The position numbers and the translations under genes were made by a program. Below, piece by piece: positions 25,614 to 35,953 of a DNA stretch of 64,000 bases; positions within the stretch are counted from its first letter, which is position 1, and each line of letters starts with the position of its first letter. Location of the stretch: positions 38,063 to 102,062 of the forward strand of contig CALCNX010000089.1 of assembly GCA_937899715.1 (NCBI GenBank). Reading direction: 5' to 3'. The notes under the pieces are model-generated. The model saw nothing but the letters and a program-made list of their open reading frames with translations. It did not search any database and was not told where the DNA came from. The stretch is from an uncultured bacterium (GTDB lineage: Bacteria; Bacteroidota; Ignavibacteria; Kapaibacteriales; UBA4661).

Positions 25614-28600
25614 TTACCGTGCAATCATCATTCGCACACTGGCGCGAATGTTCTCACCCACAATCCGCACCAGATATACACCGACGGGAAGGTTATGTGC
25701 ATCCAGTTGAAGCGTTGTGTTGGCAGCTGTTACATCGGTCTCAAAGACTTCTTCGCCACGCATATTCACAACAGATAAACGCGCTGCACCGCTAAAGGAC
25801 GGAATTTGGATAAATGCCGCATCCGAAGCCGGATTTGGCGCTACGCCAAGCGTCTGCACGAGCGATACGCCACCAGAAACGCTTGTCAGTACAGCGCTCA
25901 CAGGCTTTTGCAAGATAATAGATTTCTCAATGGCGGCAGGCTGCTCGGCGAGAACCTTCGCCGTGGCGCTTTCATAGCCCGGCTTATCCACTATGAGTGT
26001 GTACAAGCCATGCTCTACCATGCCCGCATCAAAACGCCCTTGCTTATCGGTAACAGTTTGGGAGACAACACTGCCTTCTTTATCCGTCAGATAGACTGAT
26101 GCACCCAAAACGCTTGCCCCGTTGAAACCTGCTTCGCTGCTCACGGAGCCGGAAACTGTTGCCACAACTGCCGTTGCCGTTGGGCGGCGCGGTGCGAGAG
26201 CAATAGTAATGCGCTCCGTGCTTGTTGCGCCGACGTTCAATCTCGCTGCATCGCGCCAGCGTGTGGTGGCGGTTGTTCCTGCAACATAATAACCGGAAGC
26301 AAAGTCTCGTTCGTTGTTTGGGAATGCCTGTAAGACATATTCACCGGGCGTAAGATTACGCACAGTAAACGTGCCTGTGCTGTCCACATTTTCCGTGCGG
26401 ACTTCCAGCGAAGCATATTGAGGCGTATTGGCGGTGGTAGCGGTCATAAACACCGTGATGCGCCCCGGTATTGCAACACCGCTTGTACTCTGTACTTTCC
26501 CTGTAATGGCATTATTGAACGTTGGGCGCTCTTGCAGTGCAAAATTGATTCCCGTCAAATCGCTCGTAAGCCTGAAACGACGGGCTTCGGCGAGATTAAG
26601 CGTATTATCGTAATACATCGGGAGCAATTGCGGCGGTCGCACGGTTGCGGTTGTGGGTCGCGGCTCATCGGGCAGCGCACGAATCGTGAAAATATAGCGA
26701 TTGTCGAGCTGCGTGAGGCGGTAATTACCTTGCGCGTCAGTGCGAACCGTGCGGCGAATAATACCGCCATTGACCAAAGTCGGGTCGGCATCACCGACTG
26801 CCTCAACCATTCCCGCCACCGGAGCACCATCGGCGCGGCGTGTTACCCGTCCGCTGATGGCAAAAAACTGCGCAGCTGGACGATGTTGGACAACGACTGA
26901 GCGCGTAAGCGTATCGCCGCAGCGTACAGTAATTTGCACTGCACGCTCAGGCGTGGAAACGGTCGCAATCGTACTTGCGGCTGTACCTGCGAACCATACA
27001 TCATTGAAATCAGAACCAGAGAAGCTCAAAATATATGCTCCTGCGCCGACGGGCATAGAGTACACGCCATTGCGAATGGTGGCTGTATAGTACAATGCCG
27101 AGCCGCCAATCGATGCAGCAGTAACATTGGCTACAAGTGCTCGCGCAGTACCACTTACGACCACTGCTCCATCAGTATAACGCGCTGTCCCTTGCAGAAC
27201 GCCACAAAGTGCTGCACGGGCATTTCCTGAAAAGCGCTGTCGGGCTTCTGCGGGGCGAGGTGTGCCGTTTGGCAAACGCGCAATAATTTCAAACGTGAAC
27301 TGACCCGCAATCGTCGGAGTCCAGCGAACATCACCCGTGAGCGAATCAATCTGAGTACCCGTAGGTGCTGTGCCAAGCGAATACGTAATCGTTGCCGTTG
27401 TAGGGCGGGAAGCCTCTGCGCGGGCGCGGTAAACAAACTCGCGTCCAACATCCACAAAGACTGAACCCGGTTCTGTGGTAAAGCGCAGGGTAATTGGAGC
27501 AAGGGCAACATTCACCTGATAGGTCTGCGTGGTGCTGAGTGTCGGATTGTCCTTGAGTGCTGCACGGATGCTTATCGTGAGTAATCCATTGGTCGCTACC
27601 GTCCAGCGCACTGTTCCACGCGTGGCATCAATTGTCATACCTTGCGGAGGATTGATAAGACTAAAGGTGAAGGCAGATGCCGCAACTGTGGTAATAGGAT
27701 TCGGAACACTATCTGGGCGGGTAACAATAGCCACAAGCGAATTCAAATTGCCGTAAGCAACGACCGGCTGATAAACATAATTCTGTCCTACAGTGACGCT
27801 ACGAGGCGGTTGCGAAGTAAAGAGCATTTGCGGCATTGAGACTCGTATGCGGAAATCTTGTGTAACCGTTTGCGTGGTGGAACCGCCGACCACACTTGCC
27901 CGTAGCAGAATGCGAACGGTTGCCGTTGTGGGAAGGCTCGTAGGCTGCCAGCGTACAATGCCGGAATTAGCATCAACCGTCATACCGCTTGGCGCATCCA
28001 CGAGCGTATAGCTCATCGGGACACGTTGCGTGATGGGCACAATAGTCACCTCGCCCGGGCGGGAACCAGTTTGGATATTTGCCCCTTGCAAGGCAGCAAT
28101 AGCGTTATAGATGTACCCCTGCCCCACAAATGCTTCGGTTGGAGGATTTGTAACAAAAATAGGACGGGGTTCTGTAACGCGGATTTCGACATTTTGCGTA
28201 GCGCTTGCTGTGGGAACAGTTGTGGAAGCCGCGCGAATACTGAATTGAACTATTCCCGAAGCACTTGGAGTCCAACGCACCGTTCCACGTGTCGCATCAA
28301 TCGTCATTCCTTGCGGAGCACCGATGAGGCTGTATTGAATTGCCCCTGTTTGTGTACGCGGCGGTGTTGCCAAAACGGGGTCAACACCGTAATATGCGAA
28401 TGCCTGATAGGTGTACGGAGCGCCGACCGATGCCGTGCGAGAGGCTTCTCCCACAAAACGAACTGTGGGCTGCGCAGCACTTTCGGGAATAACGGTAATG
28501 TTAAATGTTTGTGTTACATTCTGATTTGCGTTGGTAGCCATAGCAGCACGAAGCGAAACTCGCACGGTCGCGGGGCTTGGAGCCGTCGAAGCCGTTGTTG

Positions 28601-28862
28601 TCCAGAGTACAAGTCCACTGACAGAATCAAGCGTCATGCCGCGTGGTGCGCTCGTGAGCCTATATCGAATAGCTGCCATGCTGTCGCGCCCGAATGCGCG
28701 AGCTTGATAGCGATATTCACGGTTGGCGATTGCAATCACGGGAGGATTAGAAACAAACCGAATAATAGGTAGTACGGGATTTGTGGGCGTATTCTGCGCT
28801 TGGGTGCTCCCGTAAGCACACACGCCGAGAAAAAACAGAAGGAGAGTACGAAAGGTTCGCAT
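25614..28862 (-). CDS. large secreted protein with five Ig-like repeats and a T9SS tail
   Basis: From ATG 28862 the protein has 1083 residues, starting with a signal peptide (MRTFRTLLLFFLGVCAYG, cut near AQ). Five repeats of about 100 residues begin near 36, 134, 234, 345 and 458. Each has a PP/PG lead (NPPVIAIANREYRYQA), a GMT-D-GTVRWTP-like middle and a beta-strand end, the He_PIG/Ig-like pattern. Three carboxypeptidase-regulatory-like domains follow near 669, 782 and 904 (ISGRVTRRADGAPVAG). The tail from about 1006 (LGVAPNPASDAAFIQI, PVGVYLVRIVG) is a T9SS sorting signal. It is probably a surface or secreted adhesin or matrix protein. ATG 28958 would place 32 residues before the signal. 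Confidence 0.88.
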   Translation of the reverse strand: MRTFRTLLLFFLGVCAYGSTQAQNTPTNPVLPIIRFVSNPPVIAIANREYRYQARAFGRDSMAAIRYRLTSAPRGMTLDSVSGLVLWTTTASTAPSPATVRVSLRAAMATNANQNVTQTFNITVIPESAAQPTVRFVGEASRTASVGAPYTYQAFAYYGVDPVLATPPRTQTGAIQYSLIGAPQGMTIDATRGTVRWTPSASGIVQFSIRAASTTVPTASATQNVEIRVTEPRPIFVTNPPTEAFVGQGYIYNAIAALQGANIQTGSRPGEVTIVPITQRVPMSYTLVDAPSGMTVDANSGIVRWQPTSLPTTATVRILLRASVVGGSTTQTVTQDFRIRVSMPQMLFTSQPPRSVTVGQNYVYQPVVAYGNLNSLVAIVTRPDSVPNPITTVAASAFTFSLINPPQGMTIDATRGTVRWTVATNGLLTISIRAALKDNPTLSTTQTYQVNVALAPITLRFTTEPGSVFVDVGREFVYRARAEASRPTTATITYSLGTAPTGTQIDSLTGDVRWTPTIAGQFTFEIIARLPNGTPRPAEARQRFSGNARAALCGVLQGTARYTDGAVVVSGTARALVANVTAASIGGSALYYTATIRNGVYSMPVGAGAYILSFSGSDFNDVWFAGTAASTIATVSTPERAVQITVRCGDTLTRSVVVQHRPAAQFFAISGRVTRRADGAPVAGMVEAVGDADPTLVNGGIIRRTVRTDAQGNYRLTQLDNRYIFTIRALPDEPRPTTATVRPPQLLPMYYDNTLNLAEARRFRLTSDLTGINFALQERPTFNNAITGKVQSTSGVAIPGRITVFMTATTANTPQYASLEVRTENVDSTGTFTVRNLTPGEYVLQAFPNNERDFASGYYVAGTTATTRWRDAARLNVGATSTERITIALAPRRPTATAVVATVSGSVSSEAGFNGASVLGASVYLTDKEGSVVSQTVTDKQGRFDAGMVEHGLYTLIVDKPGYESATAKVLAEQPAAIEKSIILQKPVSAVLTSVSGGVSLVQTLGVAPNPASDAAFIQIPSFSGAARLSVVNMRGEEVFETDVTAANTTLQLDAHNLPVGVYLVRIVGENIRASVRMMIAR

Positions 28863-29052
28863 AGCGAAATTCCTTGTAATTGAAATGATAAAAGCCCTGC
28901 TATTTGCTGAGAGATGAATATAAAGGCGTTTCTTGCGAGACGCTTTAGGCAAGAACAAGAAAACGACACAAGAGTTACAATATATTCAATTTGTGAGCCA
29001 AAATTTCTCCGAGAGCAAGGCTTTTTCAATCACTATCATACCATATTTCGCA

Positions 29053-29895
29053 TCATACCTCAATTGTCCCCTGCAAATACGAGACACCATGACCGCCCAA
29101 GAAAACACGGTCGCCCTTCACTTCACAAAAAAGCTGTCCGCCGCGTTTAGAAACTTGCTGCGCAATCAATACAGTTTTGTTCAATTTCTCTGCCCAATAC
29201 GGCACAAGTGTACAGTGCGCCGAGCCTGTGACCGGGTCTTCAAAAATGCCAGCATAAACAGCAAAATACCGCGAGACAAAATCTACCACGTCGCATTGCA
29301 CGTTTGCCTGTTCCTCTAGCGATAAGCTGTTTGGCACGGCAGCTGTCGCAATAATACCGTGCTTGGCAAAAAACGCCTTATCGCCGCCAAAATCGGGTGC
29401 GAGGCTGAGAACATCACGCGGCGATTCCAGAACGACCATATAGTTCATAGCGCTTCGGTACGTTGCTTGTGGCGTAACGCCAAGCGCCGTGATGATTGCC
29501 TGCGGCGTTTCGACTCGCTCGGTAGTGCGCTTCGGGAAATCCAACGTGAAAAGGTCTTTGCCATCGCGCATACCCTTACTCACACGAAGTTCACCGCTTT
29601 TGCTGTGAAACCGCACAACATCTTGGGTGTACCCCAAATGCTTGTACAGCACAAATGCACTGGCAAGCGTCGCGTGTCCGCAGAGCGGAACTTCAATTTC
29701 CGGCGTGAACCAACGCAAATCATAACTACCATCGTCTTTACGCACAAAAAATGCTGTTTCGGCGAGATTATTCTCGGCAGCGATATTGAGAAGCATGTCG
29801 TCCGAAAGCCATGTTTCGAGCGGTACGACTGCCGCAGGATTGCCGCGAAAAACCGCGCTTGCAAATGCGTCAATTTGATAAATGGGGAGTTTCAT
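29053..29895 (-). CDS. PhzF-family isomerase
   Basis: The protein has 280 residues, the normal PhzF length. The start IYQIDAFASAVFRGNPAAVV, the catalytic Glu in NNLAETAFF at about residue 45, CGHATLASAFVL, and the C-terminal GIFEDPVTGSAHCTL are family signatures. PhzF itself isomerises a phenazine intermediate, but most members outside that pathway have no known substrate, and no phenazine genes are here. It is divergent from the flavoprotein gene at 30152. The upstream gap contains a nested inverted repeat. Confidence 0.9.
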   Translation of the reverse strand: MKLPIYQIDAFASAVFRGNPAAVVPLETWLSDDMLLNIAAENNLAETAFFVRKDDGSYDLRWFTPEIEVPLCGHATLASAFVLYKHLGYTQDVVRFHSKSGELRVSKGMRDGKDLFTLDFPKRTTERVETPQAIITALGVTPQATYRSAMNYMVVLESPRDVLSLAPDFGGDKAFFAKHGIIATAAVPNSLSLEEQANVQCDVVDFVSRYFAVYAGIFEDPVTGSAHCTLVPYWAEKLNKTVLIAQQVSKRGGQLFCEVKGDRVFLGGHGVSYLQGTIEV

Positions 29896-29952
29896 CGGAG
29901 TTCAGAAAAAGTAAAAAATTTAGGGAAATGGACAAAAGAGATTGGGATGAGC

Positions 29953-30007
29953 GCTGTATCTCCAAGAACAAAACTACATGATTCCGTAGAATCATCACAG
30001 ATACAGC
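29953..30007. repeat. nested inverted repeat between phzF-like and flavoprotein genes
   Basis: The outer arms GCTGTATCT (29953-29961) and AGATACAGC (29999-30007) enclose the inner arms TGATTC and GAATCA (29979-29994, CGTA loop). It could fold as a branched hairpin in RNA or be two operators for the divergent genes. Confidence 0.45.
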
Positions 30008-30151
30008 AAAAATATTTTTCGCAAGTACAGTTTTTCGTTTTAACACAGAACGACTGTTTGCCTTGTTTTAATGTTCTGAAATTCCTATCTTGTAACGTGT
30101 TATTTCAAGCCATTTGCCTCTTGTTTTACTCACTTTTGCCTCCGAATTACG

Positions 30152-33076
30152 ATGGAATATACCGATACTTCAGCCATCCAACTTCAATCAAATACCACCG
30201 AACAACTGGCGCTCGTAGAGATTGCCTCATCGCTCGAAACATTTTTGCGCCCCGACCAAGTCCTTACGCGCCCCATAGAACGTATTGCTTATGCGCATGA
30301 TGCAAGTTGCTATCGTCTTGTGCCGCAAGCAATCGTGCGCCCGGATTCTCTCGACGACGTGCGCCGCCTCATGGCATGGAGCAACGATACTCGCATTCCG
30401 CTCACATTCCGTGCTGCGGGCACAAGTCTTTCGGGGCAAGCGGTCACTAGTGGCGTGATTGTGGACATCACGCGCGGCGCATGGGATGCTATCGCAATTT
30501 CGCACGAAGGCTCTGTGGTGAGGGTTGGTCCGGGCATGGTTGGCTCCAAAGTGAATGATTATTTGCGGAAATATGGCAAGAAAATTGGTCCCGACCCCGC
30601 TTCACTAGCTGCCTGCATGGTTGGCGGTATTGTGGCAAATAATGCAAGCGGTATGTGCTGCGGCGTAACGCAAAACACTTATCACACGCTCGAATCATTG
30701 ACCTTTATGCTCCCAAACGGCGTGGTTATTGATTCTTCACTGCCCAATGCAAATGATATTCTAGTGCGTACTTCGCCTGAAATAGCTGAAGGACTTATGG
30801 CGCTCAAAGCAGAAATAGAAGCAAATACGCCACTTGTGGAGAAGATTCGCCGCAAATACAAAATTAAAAACACCGTTGGCTACGGCATCAATGCTTTCCT
30901 TGATTATGCCGCACCTGTTGAGATTTTGCGCCATTTAATGGTCGGCTCAGAAGGTACGCTCGGCTTTATTGCTGAGGCGGGCTTTCACACCGTGCCGGAT
31001 TTGCCGATGAAATCAACGGCATTGCTCTTTTTTAGTACGGTTGCGGAGGCGTGCGCCTCCATTGTCGCTTTGCGGGATTCTGGCGCGGCGGCACTTGAAC
31101 TCATGGACTACGCCTCGCTTGCGGCTATGCGCGACCAATACGGCGCTCCAAAAGACATTATTGATGCACTTCCCACGACAGCAGCTTGTCTGCTGGTGGA
31201 GTATCAAGCCGCTGACAAAGAAGTCCTCCAAACCTTGCGTAGTGCGGGTGAGGCGCTCTTGACCTCGTTACCGCTTGTCGCAACACAGCCGTTTACCGAA
31301 GATGCAAAGCAGCAGGCAATTTTTTGGAAGCTGCGCAAAGGCGTGATTCCTGTTGTCAGTGCCAAGCGCCGCCCCGGAACGACGGTTATCAACGAAGATA
31401 TTGCTTTCCCGATTGAATTTCTCGCCGATGGCGTAACGGCACTGCAAGAGCTTTTTGTGAAGCATGGTTATCCAGACGGTGTGGTTTTTGGTCATGCGAA
31501 GGACGGCAATCTCCATTTTACGCTTGCACAGGCTTTCGACACCGATGCCGATGTTGCTCAATTTGAGGGGCTTTTAGATGATATTGCGCATTTGGTCGTT
31601 GGTTGCTTTGACGGCTCGCTCAAGGCAGAACACGGCACGGGACGCAATATGGCTCCTTACGTCGAAATGGAGTGGGGCGCGGAAGCCTACTCCATTATGC
31701 GCCGCCTGAAGGCGCTTATTGACCCGAACAATATCTTGAACCCGGGCGTTATTATGAACGACAACCCAAAAGCCCACGTTGAGAACTTGAAGCCAATTCC
31801 AGTGGTGGAAAAAGAAGTGGATAGCTGTATTGAATGTGGTTGGTGCGAGAATAAATGTCCCTCACAAGGGTTGACGCTCACTCCACGCCAGAGAATAGTA
31901 GTGCGGCGTGAAATTACCCGCGTCAAGAATGCCTCGAAAGACGGAAAAACCTTGAGCGACGCGCCATTTAGCGCATGGCAGTTGGAAAGAGATTACGATT
32001 ATTACGGCTTGGAAACGTGCGCTACGGACGGGATGTGCGCGACAATCTGCCCTGTCCATATCAACACCGGTGATTTGGTGAAATTATTGCGCAGCGAGCA
32101 ACATTCCGGCTTTGCGCAAGACAACGCCCGAACGATTTCGCGGCATTTTCACGCCGTGGAAAGTATTGCGAAATTGGGAGTACAAGCCGGGAGGGCGCTT
32201 GAAAGCATCGGTGCTGAGGGCGTGGTAAATTTTATGAGCGATGTTGTAGGTAAGATATTGGAGACACGGCTGCCGGGCTGGAATGACAACATTGGTACGC
32301 CCATACGTCTGCCCCAAGCATTGAATGAAAATGCTGATGCTATCTACTTTCCCGCCTGCGTGACCCGTTTGATGGGCGGCGGTGAAAATCCACATGATAT
32401 GAATCAAGTAGAAATGCTGCTGCGTGTTGCAGAAAGGGCTGGTGTTGCACTCTGGATACCCGAAAAAAGTACGAATTATTGCTGCGGTACGCCGTTTTCC
32501 TCAAAGGGCTTCATGGAGGCATACCGCGACATGATGGAGCGCACTGTAGATGAGTTCTGGAAGTGGTCGGACGGTGGACGATTGCCGATTCTGACCGATG
32601 CAAGTTCATGTACTTATACATTCCGCAACGCGGGCAAAGACCTTTCGGGGCAAGCATTGGAGCGCTTTACGCAACTGACGATTGTGGATTCCATCGAATA
32701 CGTCCACGACGTACTTTTGCCAAAGCTGATTGAACGCGGCTTACTAACACGCTTGCCCGAATCCGCGCTCCTCCATCCGGTTTGCTCAGTGATGAAATTA
32801 GGCTTTGCCGATAAACTCCAAGCTATTGCCGAAGCCTGTGCTGATGATGCGGTAACGCCGATAAACGTGGGCTGCTGCGCTTTTGCAGGCGACCGAGGTA
32901 TGATTGCGCCGGAGCTTACCGCCAACGCAACCTTGCTTGAAGCCCGCGAAGCCCGTGAGCGCCACTACGATGGCTATTATTCCAGCAATCCTACCTGCCA
33001 AATTGGGATGACAACAGCAGTTGGTGAGGAATATCAATCGTATATCGCTCTTGTGGAGCGGGCTACACGGGCATAA
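30152..33076 (+). CDS. FAD- and Fe-S-binding oxidoreductase (D-lactate dehydrogenase type)
   Basis: The protein has 974 residues. The FAD_binding_4 domain spans about 40-280 (FRAAGTSLSGQAVTSGVIVD, GPDPASLAACMVGGIVANNA), the FAD-linked oxidase C-domain about 290-540, and a ferredoxin-like part about 550-640 with CIECGWCENKCP and CATDGMCATICP for two 4Fe-4S clusters. Two CCG-type cysteine motifs follow (NYCCGTPF, NVGCCAFAG). This order is that of D-lactate dehydrogenase or D-2-hydroxyglutarate-type enzymes that pass electrons to quinone. The substrate is not certain. No lactate permease is in the window. Confidence 0.9.
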   Translation: MEYTDTSAIQLQSNTTEQLALVEIASSLETFLRPDQVLTRPIERIAYAHDASCYRLVPQAIVRPDSLDDVRRLMAWSNDTRIPLTFRAAGTSLSGQAVTSGVIVDITRGAWDAIAISHEGSVVRVGPGMVGSKVNDYLRKYGKKIGPDPASLAACMVGGIVANNASGMCCGVTQNTYHTLESLTFMLPNGVVIDSSLPNANDILVRTSPEIAEGLMALKAEIEANTPLVEKIRRKYKIKNTVGYGINAFLDYAAPVEILRHLMVGSEGTLGFIAEAGFHTVPDLPMKSTALLFFSTVAEACASIVALRDSGAAALELMDYASLAAMRDQYGAPKDIIDALPTTAACLLVEYQAADKEVLQTLRSAGEALLTSLPLVATQPFTEDAKQQAIFWKLRKGVIPVVSAKRRPGTTVINEDIAFPIEFLADGVTALQELFVKHGYPDGVVFGHAKDGNLHFTLAQAFDTDADVAQFEGLLDDIAHLVVGCFDGSLKAEHGTGRNMAPYVEMEWGAEAYSIMRRLKALIDPNNILNPGVIMNDNPKAHVENLKPIPVVEKEVDSCIECGWCENKCPSQGLTLTPRQRIVVRREITRVKNASKDGKTLSDAPFSAWQLERDYDYYGLETCATDGMCATICPVHINTGDLVKLLRSEQHSGFAQDNARTISRHFHAVESIAKLGVQAGRALESIGAEGVVNFMSDVVGKILETRLPGWNDNIGTPIRLPQALNENADAIYFPACVTRLMGGGENPHDMNQVEMLLRVAERAGVALWIPEKSTNYCCGTPFSSKGFMEAYRDMMERTVDEFWKWSDGGRLPILTDASSCTYTFRNAGKDLSGQALERFTQLTIVDSIEYVHDVLLPKLIERGLLTRLPESALLHPVCSVMKLGFADKLQAIAEACADDAVTPINVGCCAFAGDRGMIAPELTANATLLEAREARERHYDGYYSSNPTCQIGMTTAVGEEYQSYIALVERATRA

Positions 33077-33101
33077 AACAGGTCAGTGGAAGGTTCTCAG
33101 G

Positions 33102-34604
33102 TTATGCTTCCAAGCGTTTCATCTGCGGGAAGAACAGAACATCACGTATGGAATCTTGGTTTGTGAGCAGCATCACAAGACGGTCTATGCCAATACCCAA
33201 GCCCGATGTGGGCGGCATACCGATTTCAAGCGCGTGCAAGAAATCCTCGTCGAGCGTCATTGCTTCGTCGTCGCCACCAGCGCGGAAGCGTGATTGCTCC
33301 TCAAGACGGTTACGCTGGTCAATGGGGTCATTCAACTCGGAATAGGCGTTGGCAAATTCTTGTCCATTGATAAACAACTCAAAACGCTCGGTCAAACCTT
33401 CTTTGGAGCGATGCTTCTTTGCCAGAGGTGACATCTCAAGCGGGTAATCCGTGATATAGGTCGGCTGAATAAGGTGATGCTCAACTTTTTCGCTGAAAAT
33501 CTCGTCTATGATTTTGCCCGCCGTTGCTTTCGGCTCCACCTCAATGCCTAATTCTTTCGCCACAATATGCAACGCAGCAGCATCCATGCCGCTTATATCC
33601 TTGCCGGTATATTCTTGGATACTCTCCAGCAACGGCAGACGGCGAAACGGCGGCTTGAGCGAAACGGTGTGTTTGCCAATGGTAACATCCGTGGTTGCAA
33701 GCGCTGTTTGCGCGATGTGTTCAAGTAAGTTTTCTACCATTTCCATCATCCAATACACGTCTTTGTAGGCGACGTAAATTTCCATCATCGTAAATTCGGG
33801 GTTATGGGTTTTGTCCATACCTTCATTACGAAAATTCTTACTGATTTCATACACCCCTTCAAAGCCGCCTACAATCAAGCGCTTCAAGTACAATTCGTCA
33901 GCAATGCGGAGATAAAGCGTCGTATCGAGCGAGTTATGATGAGTGGTGAAGGGACGCGCCAGAGCACCGCCATAAAGCGGTTGCAAAATTGGCGTTTCCA
34001 CCTCTAGCCAACCGCGATCATCAAAATAGCGGCGCATGGCGGTAATGATTTTGCTGCGCTTGACAAAGGTATCGCGTATCTGGGGGTTTACCACGAGGTC
34101 TTTGTAACGCTGGCGATAGCGCAATTCCTTGTCCGCAAAGGCATCGTACATAACTTTATTGCCTGCGTCGTCCTCGACTTCTTTTGCAATCGGAATAGGA
34201 GCAAGTGATTTGCAAAGAAGCGTTAGCTCGGTCGCATGAACGCTGATTTCACCCATCTTTGTACGGAACACATACCCCTTCACGCCAACAATATCGCCAA
34301 TGTCGTAGAGTTTGAAATCGTCATAATTCGGTATATCGCCCGTGCGTAGGTATGCTTGAATACGACCGGAAGCATCTTGAATGTGACAAAAGCTCGCCTT
34401 ACCCATCCGGCGCAGCGCCATAATCCGCCCAGCAATAGCAACTGTTTTGAATTCTTCCGGCGCTTCATCCTTGAAGTTGGTGAGAATCGCTGTAGCGTCA
34501 TGGGTCTTATCAAAGGTGTAAGGATAAGGATTAACGCCGTGTTGGATAAGGTGGTCGAGTTCTTCGCGGCGGCGGAGTTCTTGGTCGTTGAGTTCGCGTG
34601 TCAT
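33102..34604 (-). CDS. lysS: lysine--tRNA ligase, class II
   Basis: LysS charges tRNA-Lys. The 500 residues start with an OB-fold anticodon domain (about 50-150; VAIAGRIMALRRMGKASFCH), followed by the class II catalytic core. Motif 1 lies near YFDDRGWLEVETPILQPLYG, motif 2 is FRNEGMDKTHNPEFTMMEIY, and motif 3 is GLGIGIDRLVMLLTNQDSIR. The start is ATG at 34604. It converges with the flavoprotein and is divergent from infC. Nothing is unusual. Confidence 0.97.
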   Translation of the reverse strand: MTRELNDQELRRREELDHLIQHGVNPYPYTFDKTHDATAILTNFKDEAPEEFKTVAIAGRIMALRRMGKASFCHIQDASGRIQAYLRTGDIPNYDDFKLYDIGDIVGVKGYVFRTKMGEISVHATELTLLCKSLAPIPIAKEVEDDAGNKVMYDAFADKELRYRQRYKDLVVNPQIRDTFVKRSKIITAMRRYFDDRGWLEVETPILQPLYGGALARPFTTHHNSLDTTLYLRIADELYLKRLIVGGFEGVYEISKNFRNEGMDKTHNPEFTMMEIYVAYKDVYWMMEMVENLLEHIAQTALATTDVTIGKHTVSLKPPFRRLPLLESIQEYTGKDISGMDAAALHIVAKELGIEVEPKATAGKIIDEIFSEKVEHHLIQPTYITDYPLEMSPLAKKHRSKEGLTERFELFINGQEFANAYSELNDPIDQRNRLEEQSRFRAGGDDEAMTLDEDFLHALEIGMPPTSGLGIGIDRLVMLLTNQDSIRDVLFFPQMKRLEA

Positions 34605-34875
34605 GCGTTGTGTGATTGATTGGGGTGAATGATATGAGCGTTATCAAAGCACAAAGTTACGCATTTCAAAACAAATTGTGATAGATTCACCTTTTAGGAA
34701 GAGAATTTTTTTGAAAATCCATAAAAAAGCACGATATTTGAGTTTTGCCAAAAAAACGACTTGACACAAGAAAATCCCTGAAAAACAACGCTTCACCAGT
34801 GGAAACCTTTCAGCGAACATTTTTGTAAGCCAACTGTTGTAAACCAATTTTGTATCATTATCGAACAAACGTTAC

Positions 34876-35454
34876 TTGGGTAAGTTTAGAAGCACTCGGC
34901 GTCCGCCGATTAATAAAAAGCACGACCTTAATGTTCGTGTCAACGAAGAAGTAGATGCACTGCGTGTCCGTGTTGTTGATGAAGACGGGCAAATTATCGG
35001 TATTATGTCCGGTCGAGAGGCGCTCGATATAGCAATCGCTCGTGGGCTTGACCTCATTGAAATTGCACCGAAAGCAGAACCGCCGGTGTGTAAAATCATT
35101 GATTTGGGCAAATACCGCTACGAACAACAGAAACGTGAAAAGCAGCAAAAGAAAAGTCAGCACCAGCAGCAATTGAAGGAAATTCGCTTCAAAGCCGGTA
35201 CTGACACTCACGATTTCGACTTCAAGACCCGCCACGCTCGCCAATTCCTTCTGGATGGCGACAAGGTAAAAGCCAGTGTCATGTTTCGTGGTCGGGAAAT
35301 CGTTCACTCAGCACTTGGTATCGAAATGCTCAAGAATTTCGTGCACGTGCTGGAAGACGTTTCCAAAGTTGACCAAGAAATAAAGATGGAAGGCAACACG
35401 TGCGCCGTTATTCTTTCGCCCGACAAAGAGCGTAAAGTTACGGCAGCAAAGTAA
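34876..35454 (+). CDS. infC: translation initiation factor IF-3
   Basis: IF-3 keeps ribosomal subunits apart and checks the initiator tRNA. The 192 residues match along their length (VRVVDEDGQIIGIMSGREAL, IAPKAEPPVCKIIDLGKYRY, KVKASVMFRGREIVH). The start codon appears to be TTG at 34876; no ATG lies in frame between it and a stop at 34840. IF-3 genes often use rare start codons because IF-3 rejects them, giving autoregulation. rpmI and rplT follow, the conserved infC-rpmI-rplT order. Confidence 0.96.
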   Translation: MGKFRSTRRPPINKKHDLNVRVNEEVDALRVRVVDEDGQIIGIMSGREALDIAIARGLDLIEIAPKAEPPVCKIIDLGKYRYEQQKREKQQKKSQHQQQLKEIRFKAGTDTHDFDFKTRHARQFLLDGDKVKASVMFRGREIVHSALGIEMLKNFVHVLEDVSKVDQEIKMEGNTCAVILSPDKERKVTAAK

Positions 35455-35602
35455 CGTGCCGCAAACAACCGCATCTGCCGCTTTTATCTCAGTTTAGACA
35501 TTGCAACGAGAAACTCACAGAATGGGTATGTTTGTGTGGTTCCCGAATCAATTTTTCAATTTTTAACTCACGACCGTTTTACTTTTTGCGCAAGTATTTT
35601 CC

Positions 35603-35797
35603 ATGCCAAAAATAAAGACCAATAGCGCTGCGAAAAAACGCTTCAAAATTACCGGTTCCGGTAAAATCAGCCGTCGTCGCGCATTCCACCGTCATATTCT
35701 CATCGGCAAAAATGCCAAGCGCCGCCGCCGTATCGGTCAAGGTACGCTTGTGGCTGAGAGCGATATGTCGAACATCAAGTATCTGCTTAATATCTAA
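35603..35797 (+). CDS. rpmI: 50S ribosomal protein L35
   Basis: The 64-residue basic protein starts MPKIKTNSAAKKRFKITGSG and has the R-rich HRHILIGKNAKRRRRIG segment of L35. It lies between infC and rplT, with 148 and 156 bp gaps, so the three genes may have internal regulatory signals. Confidence 0.98.
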   Translation: MPKIKTNSAAKKRFKITGSGKISRRRAFHRHILIGKNAKRRRRIGQGTLVAESDMSNIKYLLNI

Positions 35798-35953
35798 GCA
35801 AATCCTTGATTTTGTGACCATCGCACACCGAAGGTTCACTACAATACGGGCGTTGCGCCTTCACAGAGAGGATATTCAAACCCTTGTCGTATGGCTCATC
35901 GTTCCCAAAGTCAACAACCGTATTCACATTTATCCTACTGAGGATTTTTTACC

